DNA from: Pseudonocardia autotrophica
GTDB lineage: Bacteria > Actinomycetota > Actinomycetes > Mycobacteriales > Pseudonocardiaceae
Direction of reading: 5' to 3'
DNA: 64,000 nt
NCBI RefSeq assembly: GCF_000717175.1
Contig: NZ_JNYD01000004.1
Span: 62,001 to 126,000 of the forward strand
The translations under genes and the position numbers were made by a program. Below are positions 18,073-29,252 of this stretch, in pieces; positions within the stretch are counted from its first letter, which is position 1; the number at the start of each line of letters is the position of its first letter. The notes beneath the pieces were generated by a model. That model ran no database searches, was not told where the DNA came from, and saw nothing but the letters and a program-made list of their open reading frames with translations.

Positions 18073-18321
18073 CTACGAGGAGACTTTACTCCGGCGTGTC
18101 CCGCGCCTCCCGCCCCGGTTGCGCAGGCGGAAGAGCTCCAGCGCGCGGACGGTGCCCTGGCGGAACAACGCGCGCACCTCGTCGGGGCGGGGACGCTCGA
18201 GCAACTCGTCGAGCTCGTCCTGCCGCACGGTGGACTCCCGCATCCGGGACTCGACACGCTCCATACCGAGCGCGAAGAACATCACCAGGAGCGGCACGAG
18301 GACGGCTAACCAGGCAGTCAT
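18073..18321 (-). CDS. Small single-pass membrane protein
   Basis: This 82-residue protein has one N-terminal membrane helix (MTAWLAVLVPLLVMFFALGM) and a charged cytoplasmic tail with ERPRPDEVRALFRQG, ending in a basic stretch. Function is unknown. Its place between crp and nth corresponds to Rv3675 in M. tuberculosis, also a small membrane protein. The ATG at 18321 is the only convincing start. Confidence 0.75.
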   Translation of the reverse strand: MTAWLAVLVPLLVMFFALGMERVESRMRESTVRQDELDELLERPRPDEVRALFRQGTVRALELFRLRNRGGRRGTRRSKVSS

Positions 18322-18466
18322 GTCACGGTCGATGATGGCCTACCCCCGGCACCCCGGCCCCACCGGGGCCCCCGCGTGTCGGGATCGATGCGCGATCGAG
18401 ACCCGTCACCTGCGGCAACGGCCCGTCACCCTGCGTACCGCGCCCGAGGTTGTCGGTGGGTCGCCG

Positions 18467-18472
18467 TAGTCT
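18467..18472 (+). promoter_or_regulatory. -10 box of a leaderless-type promoter
   Basis: TAGTCT lies six bases before the GTG start of nth, and no Shine-Dalgarno sequence is present. Confidence 0.45.
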
Positions 18473-18478
18473 CGCCGT

Positions 18479-19273
18479 GTGACCACCACACTCCGGCGTC
18501 CCACCAGCCGCGAGGTCGCGAAGCTGTCCGCGCGGATCGCCGCCGGCGAGAGCGGGATCGGCCGCGCCCGGCGGGTCGGGCGGATCCTGCGGGCGCTCGC
18601 CGTCGCGTACCCCGACGCGCACTGCGAGCTGGACTTCACGAACCCGCTCGAGCTCGCCGTCGCCACGATCCTGTCCGCGCAGTCGACCGACAAGAAGGTC
18701 AACGAGATCAGCCCGGCGCTGTTCGCCCGCTACCGCACCGCGGCGGACTACGCGGGCGCCGACCGCACCGAGCTGGAGGAGTACGTCCGGCAGACCGGCT
18801 TCTACCGCAACAAGGCGAACGCGCTGATGGGCCTGGGCGCCGCCCTCGTCGAGCGGTTCGACGGCGAGGTCCCCGGGAACCTCGACGATCTCGTCACCCT
18901 GCCGGGAATCGGGCGGAAGACCGCGAACGTCATCCTGGGCAACGCGTTCGGCGTCCCCGGCATCACCGTGGACACCCACTTCGGCCGGCTCGTGCGCCGC
19001 TGGGGCTGGACCACCGAGGAGGACGCGGTCAAGGTCGAGCACGAGGTCGGCGACCTGGTCCCGAAGAAGGACTGGACCATGGCGTCGCACTACGTGATCT
19101 TCCACGGGCGCCGGGTCTGCCACGCCAAGAAGCCGGCCTGCGGGGCCTGCACGCTGGCGATGGACTGCCCGTCGTTCGGCCTCGGCCCCACCGACCCGGT
19201 CGCGGCCGCGAAGTTGGTCAAGGGTCCGGAGGCGCCGCACCTGCTGCAGCTGGCGGGGCTGGGCGGGGAATGA
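18479..19273 (+). CDS. nth: Endonuclease III
   Basis: This base-excision-repair DNA glycosylase and AP lyase removes oxidised pyrimidines. The protein has 264 residues. The helix-hairpin-helix is [14 protein letters not shown] near residue 145, containing the catalytic Lys, and the catalytic Asp is in ITVDTHFGR. The [4Fe-4S] ligands are C-x6-C-x2-C-x5-C in [17 protein letters not shown] near residue 220. The N-terminal extension of about 30 residues is typical of actinobacterial forms. It is followed after seven bases by a thioredoxin-like gene, so it probably heads the nth-TlpA-NUDIX-marP operon. Confidence 0.95.
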   Translation: MTTTLRRPTSREVAKLSARIAAGESGIGRARRVGRILRALAVAYPDAHCELDFTNPLELAVATILSAQSTDKKVNEISPALFARYRTAADYAGADRTELEEYVRQTGFYRNKANALMGLGAALVERFDGEVPGNLDDLVTLPGIGRKTANVILGNAFGVPGITVDTHFGRLVRRWGWTTEEDAVKVEHEVGDLVPKKDWTMASHYVIFHGRRVCHAKKPACGACTLAMDCPSFGLGPTDPVAAAKLVKGPEAPHLLQLAGLGGE

Positions 19274-19280
19274 GCCACCG

Positions 19281-19931
19281 ATGAGCACCGGACCCCGGGC
19301 CGTCCTGCGGCGGCACCGGTCCGAGCTGGTCAGCACGCTGGTGGTGGTGGTGCTGGTGGTGATCGGGGTCGTCGCACTGTGGCCGCGCGACCCCGCCCCG
19401 TCCGGAGGCACGGCAGGCGGCGCGACCACCACGGCCGCGCCCGATCCCGCCCGGCTCGCCGATCTGCGGGCGCGGGCGGACCTGCCGCCCTGCCCGTCGG
19501 GCACCGGCGGGGCCGGCCCGCTCGCCGGGGTCGTCGCCCCCTGCCTGGCCGACGGCACGCCGGTCGACGTCGGCGGCGCGCTCGCCGGCCGCACCGCGCT
19601 GGTCAACGTGTGGGCGTCGTGGTGCGCCCCGTGCCGCGAGGAGCTGCCCGCGCTCGCCGGGTACGCCGCCCGCCCCGGCGCGGCGCCCGTCCTGCTCGTC
19701 GACATCCAGGACACGGACGAGGCGGCGCTCGCGCTGCTCGCCGAGATCGGCGTCCGGCTCCCGTCGGTCACCGATCCCGAGGGCGCGCTGCGGGCCGGGC
19801 TGGCGGTGCCGCCGGCCATCCCGGCCAGCTACGTCGTGCGGGCGGACGGCTCGGTGGCACGTGTCGACCCGCCGGTTCCCTTCGGGTCGGCCGACGAGGT
19901 GGCGGCCGCGGTGGGCAAGCTGTCCTCATGA
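19281..19931 (+). CDS. TlpA/ResA-like membrane-anchored thioredoxin
   Basis: This 216-residue protein has an N-terminal signal-anchor helix (LVSTLVVVVLVVIGVVAL, residues 16-35) and an extracytoplasmic thioredoxin-fold domain. The active-site motif is WASWCAPCREELPAL near residue 115, and the cis-Pro region is in PPAIPASYV. It likely exchanges dithiols on envelope proteins or cytochrome c. An extra pair of cysteines (LPPCPSG and VAPCLAD) flanks the start of the domain. The ATGA overlap with the NUDIX gene shows coupling. It corresponds to Rv3673c. Confidence 0.88.
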   Translation: MSTGPRAVLRRHRSELVSTLVVVVLVVIGVVALWPRDPAPSGGTAGGATTTAAPDPARLADLRARADLPPCPSGTGGAGPLAGVVAPCLADGTPVDVGGALAGRTALVNVWASWCAPCREELPALAGYAARPGAAPVLLVDIQDTDEAALALLAEIGVRLPSVTDPEGALRAGLAVPPAIPASYVVRADGSVARVDPPVPFGSADEVAAAVGKLSS

Positions 19932-20650
19932 CCGACGTGCACCCGGAGGCGGCGCCCGCCTTCCTGGAGCCGCTGCTGGGCTCGCTCGACAGCGTCGAGG
20001 CCTACGACCTCGCCCCCCACCGCGTCCCGCCGCCCGCGGGCGGCCCGAGGGCGGCCGTGCTGATGCTGTTCGGCGAGAGCCCGCAGGGGCCGGACGTGCT
20101 GCTCGTCGAGCGCGCCTCCACGCTGCGCAACCACGCCGGCCAGGTGGCCTTCCCCGGCGGCCGGATCGACCCGGGCGACGCCGGACCGCTCGGCGCCGCG
20201 CTGCGCGAGGCCGAGGAGGAGACCGGGCTGGACCCCGCGGGCGTCGTCCCGCTGGCGCTGCTGCCCGAACTGTTCATCCCGCCGTCGGGCTTCGTGGTGA
20301 CCCCGGTGCTGGGCTACTGGGCCGAGCCGAGCGCGGTGCACGCCGTGGACCCGGCCGAGACGGCGGCCGTCGTCCGGGTGCCGGTGGCCGACCTCGTCGA
20401 CCCCGCGAACCGCATCACCGTGCACCACCCCAGCGGGCACCGCGGCCCGGCCTTCCTGGTGGCGGGGGTGCTCGTGTGGGGTTTCACCGGGGGCCTATTG
20501 TCCGGCCTGTTGGATCGCGCGGGATGGGCGCATCCCTGGGACGAGTCCCGGGTCGTGGACCTGGGCGCGGCGTGGTCGGCAGCTCGCTCGGCACGCGATG
20601 GCGACCGGAACGGACGCCGACAGGACGGGCAGGAGGCTGCGGGCACGTGA
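19928..20650 (+). CDS. NUDIX hydrolase, CoA-diphosphatase type
   Basis: This 240-residue hydrolase has the CoA pyrophosphatase signature LRNHAGQVAFPGGRIDPGD near residue 70 directly followed by the NUDIX catalytic helix LREAEEETGLDP. This is the UPF0035 plus NUDIX arrangement of NudL enzymes, which split CoA into phosphopantetheine and 3',5'-ADP. The start ATG overlaps the preceding stop codon. It corresponds to Rv3672c. The C-terminal 30 residues are charged and variable. Confidence 0.88.
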   Translation: MTDVHPEAAPAFLEPLLGSLDSVEAYDLAPHRVPPPAGGPRAAVLMLFGESPQGPDVLLVERASTLRNHAGQVAFPGGRIDPGDAGPLGAALREAEEETGLDPAGVVPLALLPELFIPPSGFVVTPVLGYWAEPSAVHAVDPAETAAVVRVPVADLVDPANRITVHHPSGHRGPAFLVAGVLVWGFTGGLLSGLLDRAGWAHPWDESRVVDLGAAWSAARSARDGDRNGRRQDGQEAAGT

Positions 20651-20675
20651 GGCGGACCCACCACGAGGACCAGCG

Positions 20676-21868
20676 ATGAGCTGGGTGGACGTCGCGGTCG
20701 TCGTCCTGGCCCTGATCGCGGCGGTGTCCGGGTGGCGGCACGGGATGGCGGTCGCGCTGCTGTCCTTCGTCGGCGTGCTCGGCGGCGCGATCATCGGTGT
20801 CCGGGTGGCTCCGCTGCTGGTCGCGGACATCCAGGCGCAGACCACGCGGATCATCGTGAGCATCGTGGTGGTCGTGCTCCTGGTCGCGCTCGGCGAGACC
20901 CTCGGCGTCTACCTGGGCCGCAAGATCCGCGACCGGATCCGCGGCGAGCGCTTCCTCGCGGTCGACTCCACGCTGGGCGCGATCGTGCAGGCCGTCACGG
21001 TGGTGATCGCCGCGTGGCTGGTGGCGCTGCCGCTGGCCTCGGCGAGCTTCCCCGGCCTGGCCGCCAGCGTGCGCCAGTCCGAGGTGCTCAAGGGCGTCGA
21101 CGCGGTGATGCCGGACCAGGCCCGCTCGCTGCCCGCCGAGCTGCGCACGCTGCTGGACCGCTCCGGCTTCCCGGACGTGCTGAGCCCCTTCCAGGCCACC
21201 CCGATCCAGCAGGTCGGCCCGCCGGACCCGGCGCTGCTCAACCTGCCGATCGTGTCCGAGGTGCGCGGCAGCGTGCTCAAGGTGCACGGCCGGGCGCCGT
21301 CCTGCCAGCGCCAGCTGGAGGGCACCGGGTTCGTGGTCGCGCCGCAGCGGGTCATGACGAACGCGCACGTCGTCGCCGGGACCACGGACACCACGGTCGA
21401 GGTCACGACGTCGTCGAACCGCATCCGCCAGCTCGACGCCCGGGTGGTCAGCTACGACCCGGAGATCGACGTCGCGGTGCTGGCCGTGCCGGACCTCGAG
21501 GCCGATCCGCTGAGCTTCGCGCAGGCGCCGGCCACCCCGGGGGACGACGCGATCATCCTCGGCTACCCGCTCGACGGCCCGTACACGATCTCGGCCGGCA
21601 AGGTGCGCGACCGCATCCAGCTGCGCGGCCCGGACATCTACGACGCCAACACCGTGACGCGGGACGTCTACACCGTGCGCGCCAAGGTCCAGTCCGGGAA
21701 CTCCGGCGGCCCGATGATCGCGCCGGACGGGCAGGTCCTGGGCGTGGTCTTCGGCGCGGCGCTCGACGACTCGGAGACCGGCTTCGTGCTCACGGCGCAG
21801 CAGGTGGCGCGGGCGCTCGGGAACGCGCCGGGGCTCACCCGCTCCGTCGACACCGGCTCCTGCGCGGC

Positions 21869-21872
<4 letters not shown>
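20676..21872 (+). CDS. marP: Membrane-anchored acid-resistance serine protease MarP
   Basis: This 398-residue periplasmic serine protease is tethered by four N-terminal membrane helices (residues 1-130, CvpA-like). The chymotrypsin-fold triad is His in MTNAHVVAG near 231, Asp in PEIDVAVL near 264, and Ser in GNSGGPM near 342. Cysteines in APSCQRQ near 209 and in the final DTGSCAA match the stabilising disulfide known in the M. tuberculosis enzyme (Rv3671c, 397 residues). MarP protects against acid and oxidative stress by activating a cell-wall hydrolase. The ATG at 20676 follows ACGAGGACC. The last bases overlap the thioesterase start. Confidence 0.95.
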
Positions 21873-24283
<2,411 letters not shown>

Positions 24284-24315
24284 CCTGCGGTGATCCCGGG
24301 CAGTGCCGCGCGGAT

Positions 24316-24342
24316 GTCTGGCACGCGAAACGGTGCGGAAAC
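24316..24342 (+). promoter_or_regulatory. GlnR-box-like element upstream of ureA
   Basis: GTCTG-N6-GAAAC-N6-GAAAC (half-sites at 24316, 24327 and 24338) follows the spacing of the actinobacterial GlnR box (gTnAC-N6-GaAAC). It ends 10 bases before a possible -10 (TAGAAC, 24353-24358), a position suited to activation under nitrogen limitation. The flanks CGGATGT and ACATCCG also form an inverted repeat. Confidence 0.65.
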
Positions 24343-24365
24343 ATCCGGGCCGTAGAACTGTCGCC

Positions 24366-24668
24366 ATGCATCTGAGCCCCCAGGAGCGCGACAAGCTCCT
24401 CGTGCACGTCGCCGCCGACGTGGCGCGGGCGCGGCAGTCGCGCGGCCTGCGCCTGAACCACCCCGAGGCGGTGGCGTTGATCACCGATCACGTCCTGGAG
24501 GGCGCGCGTGACGGCCGGAGCGTGGTCGAGCTCATGGACTCGGGGCGCGCCGTCCTGAGCCGCGAGCAGGTGCTCGCGGGCGTGCCCGAGATGGTCGACT
24601 CGGTGCAGGTCGAGGCCACCTTCCCGGACGGCACCAAGCTCGTCACCGTCCACTCGCCGATCGTCTGA
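24366..24668 (+). CDS. ureA: Urease gamma subunit
   Basis: The 100-residue UreA has the family start [20 protein letters not shown], then [21 protein letters not shown] and a C-terminal [20 protein letters not shown]. It forms the urease core with UreB and UreC. The ATG at 24366 lies seven bases after a -10-like TAGAAC and has no clear ribosome site, so the transcript may be leaderless. Its stop codon shares one base with the ureB start. Confidence 0.97.
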   Translation: MHLSPQERDKLLVHVAADVARARQSRGLRLNHPEAVALITDHVLEGARDGRSVVELMDSGRAVLSREQVLAGVPEMVDSVQVEATFPDGTKLVTVHSPIV

Positions 24669-25042
24669 TGGCGGGCGGGGCGACGTCCGGGGGCTGGGCC
24701 CCCGGCCAGATCATTCCGGACGACGAGCCGGTGGAGCTGAACCCGGGGCGGGAGCGGACCACGCTCGTCGTCACGAACACCGGGGACCGGCCTGTGCAGG
24801 TCGGTTCGCACTTCCACTTCGCCGCGGTGAACCCGGGCCTGGCGTTCGACCGCGAGGCGGCCTGGGGCACCCACCTCGACATCCCGGCGGGGACGAGCGT
24901 GCGGTTCGAGCCGGGCGTCGAGAAGGAGGTCGTGCTCGTCCCGCTGGCCGGGAAGCGGCAGGTCCCGGGCCTGCGCGCCGAGTACGCCGGCGGGCTGGAC
25001 TCGCGCTCCGCGGAGCCCACCGAGAGGAACTACGGCGGATGA
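24668..25042 (+). CDS. ureB: Urease beta subunit
   Basis: This 124-residue structural subunit has the conserved core [56 protein letters not shown] and [16 protein letters not shown]. It packs against UreC in the urease trimer. The start overlaps ureA (TGATG) and the end overlaps ureC (ATGA), so the three structural genes are translated in series. Confidence 0.97.
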   Translation: MAGGATSGGWAPGQIIPDDEPVELNPGRERTTLVVTNTGDRPVQVGSHFHFAAVNPGLAFDREAAWGTHLDIPAGTSVRFEPGVEKEVVLVPLAGKRQVPGLRAEYAGGLDSRSAEPTERNYGG

Positions 25043-26781
25043 GCAGTACTCCACCCACCCCGCCGACTCCGTCGGCTGCCGTCCCCCGGATCCAGCGGGG
25101 CCGCTACGCCGACCTCTTCGGCCCGACGACCGGGGACCGGATCCGGCTCGCCGACACGAACCTGCTGATCGAGGTCACCGAGGACCGCTCGCGTGGCGCC
25201 GGGTCCGGCGACGAGGTGCTCTTCGGCGGCGGCAAGGTGATCCGCGAGTCCATGGGCCAGTCCGCCGTGACGTCGGCCGAGGGCGCGCCGGACCTGGTGA
25301 TCACCGGCGTGGTGATCCTCGACCACTGGGGCGTCGTCAAGGCGGACGTCGGCATCACGGACGGCCGGATCACCGGGATCGGCAAGGCCGGCAACCCGGA
25401 CACCATGGACGGCGTCGACTTCGTGATCGGCCCGTCGACCGAGGTCCTCTCCGGGAACGGCAAGATCCTCACGGCGGGCGGCATCGACGCCCACGTCCAC
25501 TTCATCACCCCCGGCCTGGTCGACACCGCGCTGGCCGCGGGCATCACGACGCTGGCCGGCGGCGGCACCGGGCCGGCCGAGGGCACCAAGGCCACCACCG
25601 TCACGCCCGGCCCGCGGAACCTGAGAAGGATGCTGCAGGCGCTGGACCACCTGCCCGTCAACATCCTGCTGATGGGCAAGGGCAACACGGTGTCGGCGGA
25701 CGCGCTGTGGGAGCAGCTGCGCGCGGGTGCGGGCGGGTTCAAGCTGCACGAGGACTGGGGCACCACCCCGGCCGTGATCGACGCCTGCCTGCGGGTGTGC
25801 GAGGAGTCCGGTGTGCAGGCCGCCATCCACACCGACACGCTCAACGAGGCCGGCTTCCTCGAGTCGACGCTCGAGGCGATCGCCGGACGCTCCATCAACG
25901 CCTTCCACACCGAGGGCGCGGGCGGCGGGCACGCGCCGGACATCATCGAGGTGGTGGGGACGGGCCACGTGCTGCCGTCGTCGACCAACCCGACCCGGCC
26001 GCACACCGTCAACACGCTCGACGAGCACCTCGACATGCTGATGGTCTGCCACCACCTCAACTCCTCGGTGCCCGAGGACCTGGCCTTCGCCGAGAGCCGG
26101 ATCCGGCCGACGACGATCGCCGCCGAGGACCTGCTGCACGACATGGGCGCCATCTCGATGATGAGCTCGGACTCGCAGGCGATGGGCCGGATCGGCGAGG
26201 TGATCATCCGGACCTGGCGGACGGCGCACGTGATGAAGGAGTCCCAGGGCGCGCTCGAGGGGCCCGCGGACAACCTGCGCGCCCGGCGGTACGTCGCGAA
26301 GTACACGATCAACCCGGCGCTGGCGCACGGCATGGCCTCGCAGATCGGGTCGGTCGAGGTGGGCAAGCTGGCGGACCTGGTGCTCTGGGAGCCGAAGTTC
26401 TTCGGCGTGCGGCCGGACGTCGTGCTCAAGGGCGGGTTCATCGCGTGGGCGCAGATGGGGGACGCCAACGCCTCCGTCCCCACCCCGCAGCCGGTGTTCG
26501 CGCGCCCGCAGTTCGGGGCGGCGCCGCTGGTGGCGTCGGCGACCTCGCTGAACTTCGTGGCGTCCGTGGCGATGGGGACCGACGCGCTCTCCGGCCTGGC
26601 GAAGGGCGCGGTGGCGGTGGACGACACGCGCTCGATCACCAAGGCGTCGATGCTGCTCAACGACGCGACGCCGGCGGTCGAGGTCGACCCGGACTCCTTC
26701 GAGGTCCGCATCGACGGGACCGTCGTGCAGCCCGCGCCGGTGTCCGAGCTGCCGATGGCGCAGCGGTACTTCCTGTTCTGA
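25039..26781 (+). CDS. ureC: Urease alpha (catalytic) subunit
   Basis: This nickel amidohydrolase of 580 residues cleaves urea to ammonia and carbamate. Metal ligands and catalytic residues are intact: His-x-His in [11 protein letters not shown], the carbamylated Lys in [10 protein letters not shown], His in [10 protein letters not shown], the flap Cys-His in MVCHHLNSS, and Asp in [13 protein letters not shown]. The N-terminus has about 10 extra residues rich in Pro and Ser compared with common enzymes. It shares overlapping junctions with ureB and ureF. Confidence 0.98.
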   Translation: MSSTPPTPPTPSAAVPRIQRGRYADLFGPTTGDRIRLADTNLLIEVTEDRSRGAGSGDEVLFGGGKVIRESMGQSAVTSAEGAPDLVITGVVILDHWGVVKADVGITDGRITGIGKAGNPDTMDGVDFVIGPSTEVLSGNGKILTAGGIDAHVHFITPGLVDTALAAGITTLAGGGTGPAEGTKATTVTPGPRNLRRMLQALDHLPVNILLMGKGNTVSADALWEQLRAGAGGFKLHEDWGTTPAVIDACLRVCEESGVQAAIHTDTLNEAGFLESTLEAIAGRSINAFHTEGAGGGHAPDIIEVVGTGHVLPSSTNPTRPHTVNTLDEHLDMLMVCHHLNSSVPEDLAFAESRIRPTTIAAEDLLHDMGAISMMSSDSQAMGRIGEVIIRTWRTAHVMKESQGALEGPADNLRARRYVAKYTINPALAHGMASQIGSVEVGKLADLVLWEPKFFGVRPDVVLKGGFIAWAQMGDANASVPTPQPVFARPQFGAAPLVASATSLNFVASVAMGTDALSGLAKGAVAVDDTRSITKASMLLNDATPAVEVDPDSFEVRIDGTVVQPAPVSELPMAQRYFLF

Positions 26782-27524
26782 TGCCGGGTCTCGCATCCCT
26801 CGTGCTCGCCGACGCCCGGTTCCCCGGCGGTGGGCACGTGCACTCCGGCGGGCTGGAGGAGGCCGTCTCCCGCGGCCTCGTCTCGTCCGTGGATTCCCTG
26901 GAAGGCTTCCTCCTGGGGCGGTTGCGGACCGCGGGCCTCGTCGCGGCTGCGTTCGCCGCGGCCTCCGTACCCGTGAGTGCCCACTGCCCCTCTAGCGGCA
27001 CTTCCCACTCACGACCCCCGCTGACCTGCGACGACGCCGATGTGACCCGCTCGCGGTTCGCGGAGCTGGACGCAGAGCTGGAGGCCCGGACCCCGAGCGC
27101 GGCGCAGCGGGAGGCCTCGCGGGCGCAGGGGCGGGGGACGCTCCGGGCGGTCCGCGCCGCCTGGCCGTCGCCCGTGCTCGACGACCTCGTCGCTGTCCAC
27201 CCGCGCCCCCACCATCCGCTGCTGGTCGGCGCGGTGTGCGGGGTCGCCGGCGAGCCGCCGGGGGAGGCCGCGCGATGCGTCGCGTACCTCGCCGTCTCCG
27301 GGCCGGCGTCCGCGGCGGTGCGGCTGCTCGGGCTGGATCCCTTCGCCGTCAACGCCGTGCTGGTCCGGCTCGGCCCCGCGTTGGAGAGCGTCGTGGCGGA
27401 GGCGGTGTCGGCGGCCGGGGCTCCCTCGTCCGACCTGCCCGCGCCGGGCGCCCCCGTGCTCGACCTCATGGCGCAGGCCCACGTCGACCAGCACCGCGGG
27501 CGCCTGCGGTTGTTCGCCTCCTGA
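26781..27524 (+). CDS. ureF: Urease accessory protein UreF carrying a repeat insertion
   Basis: The UreF maturation factor has 247 residues and works with UreG and UreD to load nickel. Family features are [26 protein letters not shown] at the start, [26 protein letters not shown], and [13 protein letters not shown]. Residues about 64-86 ([15 protein letters not shown] and the following PPLTCDDAD) fall between the helical start and the [11 protein letters not shown] helix and are encoded by a dispersed 65-bp repeat, so they are an insertion relative to the family. The frame is kept. The start overlaps the ureC stop (TGATG). Confidence 0.9.
   Translation: MPGLASLVLADARFPGGGHVHSGGLEEAVSRGLVSSVDSLEGFLLGRLRTAGLVAAAFAAASVPVSAHCPSSGTSHSRPPLTCDDADVTRSRFAELDAELEARTPSAAQREASRAQGRGTLRAVRAAWPSPVLDDLVAVHPRPHHPLLVGAVCGVAGEPPGEAARCVAYLAVSGPASAAVRLLGLDPFAVNAVLVRLGPALESVVAEAVSAAGAPSSDLPAPGAPVLDLMAQAHVDQHRGRLRLFAS
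26971..27035 (+). repeat. 65-bp hairpin repeat inserted in frame in ureF
   Basis: The repeat begins CCGTGAGTG, has a stem with CACTCACG, and ends with the tail GCTGACCTGCGACGAC. It aligns without gaps to the reverse complement of 31522-31586; I count 53 of 65 matching bases. It supplies about 22 codons of ureF. Confidence 0.8.
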
Positions 27525-27546
27525 CCCCGATGAACGGAGCACGCCG

Positions 27547-28290
27547 ATGAGCGGCGACCACACGCATCAGCACGGCCCCACCGGTCAGCACGGTCACGGC
27601 CACCTGGTCTCCTTCGACCCCACCGAGTCCGAACCCGACCACCACGCCGCCCCGCCCGCGCAGGGCCGCGCGCTGCGGATCGGGATCGGCGGGCCCGTCG
27701 GCTCCGGCAAGACCGCACTGGTCGCGGCGCTCGCCCGCAGCCTGGGCGAGCGGGTCCGGCTCGCCGTCGTGACGAACGACATCTACACCACCGAGGACGC
27801 GGACTTCCTGCGCCGCAACGCCGTGCTCCCGCCGGAGCGGGTCGAGGCCGTGCAGACCGGCTGCTGCCCGCACACCGCGATCCGGGACGACATCACCGCC
27901 AACCTCGACGCCATCGACACCCTCGAGGAGCGCTTCGCCTCCCGTGACGGGCAGGGGCTGGAGCTGGTGCTGGTGGAGAGCGGCGGCGACAACCTCACCG
28001 CCGTGTTCAGCCGCGGGCTGGTCGACGCGCAGATCTTCGTGGTCGACGTCGCCGGCGGGGACAAGGTGCCGCGCAAGGGCGGCCCGGGCGTCACCACCGC
28101 GGACCTGCTGGTGATCAACAAGACCGACCTCGCGCCGCTGGTCGGGGCGGACATGGACGTGATGACCGGGGACGCCCGCCGGATCCGGGGCGAGCTGCCG
28201 GTGATCACGCAGTCGCTGGTGGAGGACCCGTCGGCCGGCGAGGTCGGCGCCTGGGTGCTCGACCGGCTCGCCACGCGGGTGGCCGCCTGA
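27547..28290 (+). CDS. ureG: Urease accessory GTPase UreG with His-rich N-terminus
   Basis: UreG is the SIMIBI GTPase that delivers nickel to urease. The protein has 247 residues. Walker A is [13 protein letters not shown] near residue 47, the metal-binding CPH is in [12 protein letters not shown], and the NKTD base-recognition motif is in [10 protein letters not shown]. The first 35 residues are histidine-rich ([19 protein letters not shown], then DHH), which can bind nickel and may replace the absent UreE. It follows ureF after 22 bp and precedes ureD by one base. Confidence 0.97.
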   Translation: MSGDHTHQHGPTGQHGHGHLVSFDPTESEPDHHAAPPAQGRALRIGIGGPVGSGKTALVAALARSLGERVRLAVVTNDIYTTEDADFLRRNAVLPPERVEAVQTGCCPHTAIRDDITANLDAIDTLEERFASRDGQGLELVLVESGGDNLTAVFSRGLVDAQIFVVDVAGGDKVPRKGGPGVTTADLLVINKTDLAPLVGADMDVMTGDARRIRGELPVITQSLVEDPSAGEVGAWVLDRLATRVAA

Positions 28291-28291
28291 C

Positions 28292-29167
28292 ATGCACGCC
28301 CGGGCCGTCCTGACCGTCGAGCGGGGAGCCGGCGGGCGCAGCGTCGTGCGGGAGCTGCGGTCGCAGTCCCCGCTCTCGCTCGTGCCCCGGCGCGGCACCG
28401 CGGCGGCGGCCGACCCCGGGGTGACGGTCCACATGGTCGGCTCGGCGAGCACGCCCCTGGCGGGCGACGACGTCGAGCTCGACGTCCACGTCCGCCCCGG
28501 CGCCGACCTGGTCCTCACCGGCCTCGCGGCGGCCGTGGCCCTGCCGGGGACCGACCGACCCAGCTCCCTGACGATCCGGGTGGGGCTCGACGAGGGCGCC
28601 TCGCTGCAGTACCTCCCCGAGCCGACGGTGATCACCGCCCGGGCGCACCACCGCACGCTGCTGCATGTCCAGCTGCATCCGACCGCCCGGCTGCGCGCCC
28701 GCGAGGTGCTGGTGGCGGGGCGCGCGGGGGAGCCGAGCGGGCGGTACCGGGGCACGGTGCGGATCGAGGAGACCGGTGAACGGCCCTCTCGCTCACCAGG
28801 CATGCGCGAGGGCGCCGTTCGTGCGACACCCCTGCTGCACCAGACCCAGGAGCTGGGCGACGCCGCGCTGCAGGACTCGGCCGCGCACCTCGCCGGGCGT
28901 CGCGTGCTGGGCACCGAGGTGCTGCTCTGGGGCGAGGACGGGGAGGCCGCGGCCGGGAGCTGGTGGTCGCTCGCCCCGCTCGCCGTGCGCGGCAGCCTCG
29001 CCACCGCCGTCGGGCCCGACGCGGTGAGCACTCAACGAGCCCTCGCCGAGGCCGTCGCGGCCCACCCCGGCTGGACCGCCGGGACAGTGCACGACAGTGC
29101 CGTTCGTGCGCCAGGTACGCACGGAAGTGCCGTTCGTGCAGCCGGAACCCGCACCGAGGCACCGTGA
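28292..29167 (+). CDS. ureD: Urease accessory protein UreD with repeat-derived insertions
   Basis: This 291-residue maturation scaffold binds UreF-UreG and apo-urease. Conserved parts include DDVELDVHVRPGADLVLTGLAA, LQYLPEPTVITARAHHRT and VLLWGEDGEA. Two stretches look extraneous. Residues about 163-178 (GERPSRSPGMREGAVRAT) and the tail near 268-287 (DSAVRAPGTHGSAVRAAG) are both encoded by a hairpin repeat containing GCCGTTCGTGC. The same frame gives the peptide AVRA three times. UreD ends the urease operon. Confidence 0.9.
   Translation: MHARAVLTVERGAGGRSVVRELRSQSPLSLVPRRGTAAAADPGVTVHMVGSASTPLAGDDVELDVHVRPGADLVLTGLAAAVALPGTDRPSSLTIRVGLDEGASLQYLPEPTVITARAHHRTLLHVQLHPTARLRAREVLVAGRAGEPSGRYRGTVRIEETGERPSRSPGMREGAVRATPLLHQTQELGDAALQDSAAHLAGRRVLGTEVLLWGEDGEAAAGSWWSLAPLAVRGSLATAVGPDAVSTQRALAEAVAAHPGWTAGTVHDSAVRAPGTHGSAVRAAGTRTEAP
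28778..28825 (+). repeat. Hairpin repeat inside ureD
   Basis: GAACGGCCCTCTCGC and GCGAGGGCGCCGTTC form an imperfect stem around CACCAGGCAT, followed by GTGCG. It shares CGCCGTTCGTGCG and the CCAGG loop with the element at 29096-29139. It is translated in frame within ureD. Confidence 0.65.
29096..29139 (+). repeat. Paired 14-bp direct repeats at the ureD 3' end
   Basis: AGTGCCGTTCGTGC occurs at 29096 and again at 29126. The intervening bases with GCGCCAGGTACGC can fold back as a hairpin. It is the same family as 28778-28825, and both copies encode SAVRA in the ureD frame. Confidence 0.7.
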
Positions 29168-29200
29168 CCCGGGCCGCGCGCGCTGTCCGGGCCGAGCGAG

Positions 29201-29215
29201 TTCGTGATCGACGAA
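29201..29215. promoter_or_regulatory. Inverted repeat upstream of allantoicase
   Basis: TTCGT-GATCG-ACGAA lies 38 bp before the allantoicase start, in the 85-bp gap after ureD. It could be an operator for a purine or ureide regulator; none is encoded nearby. Confidence 0.35.
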
Positions 29216-29252
29216 ATCGGCTGACCGGCCGACTGCCGCGACGAGGAGACCG

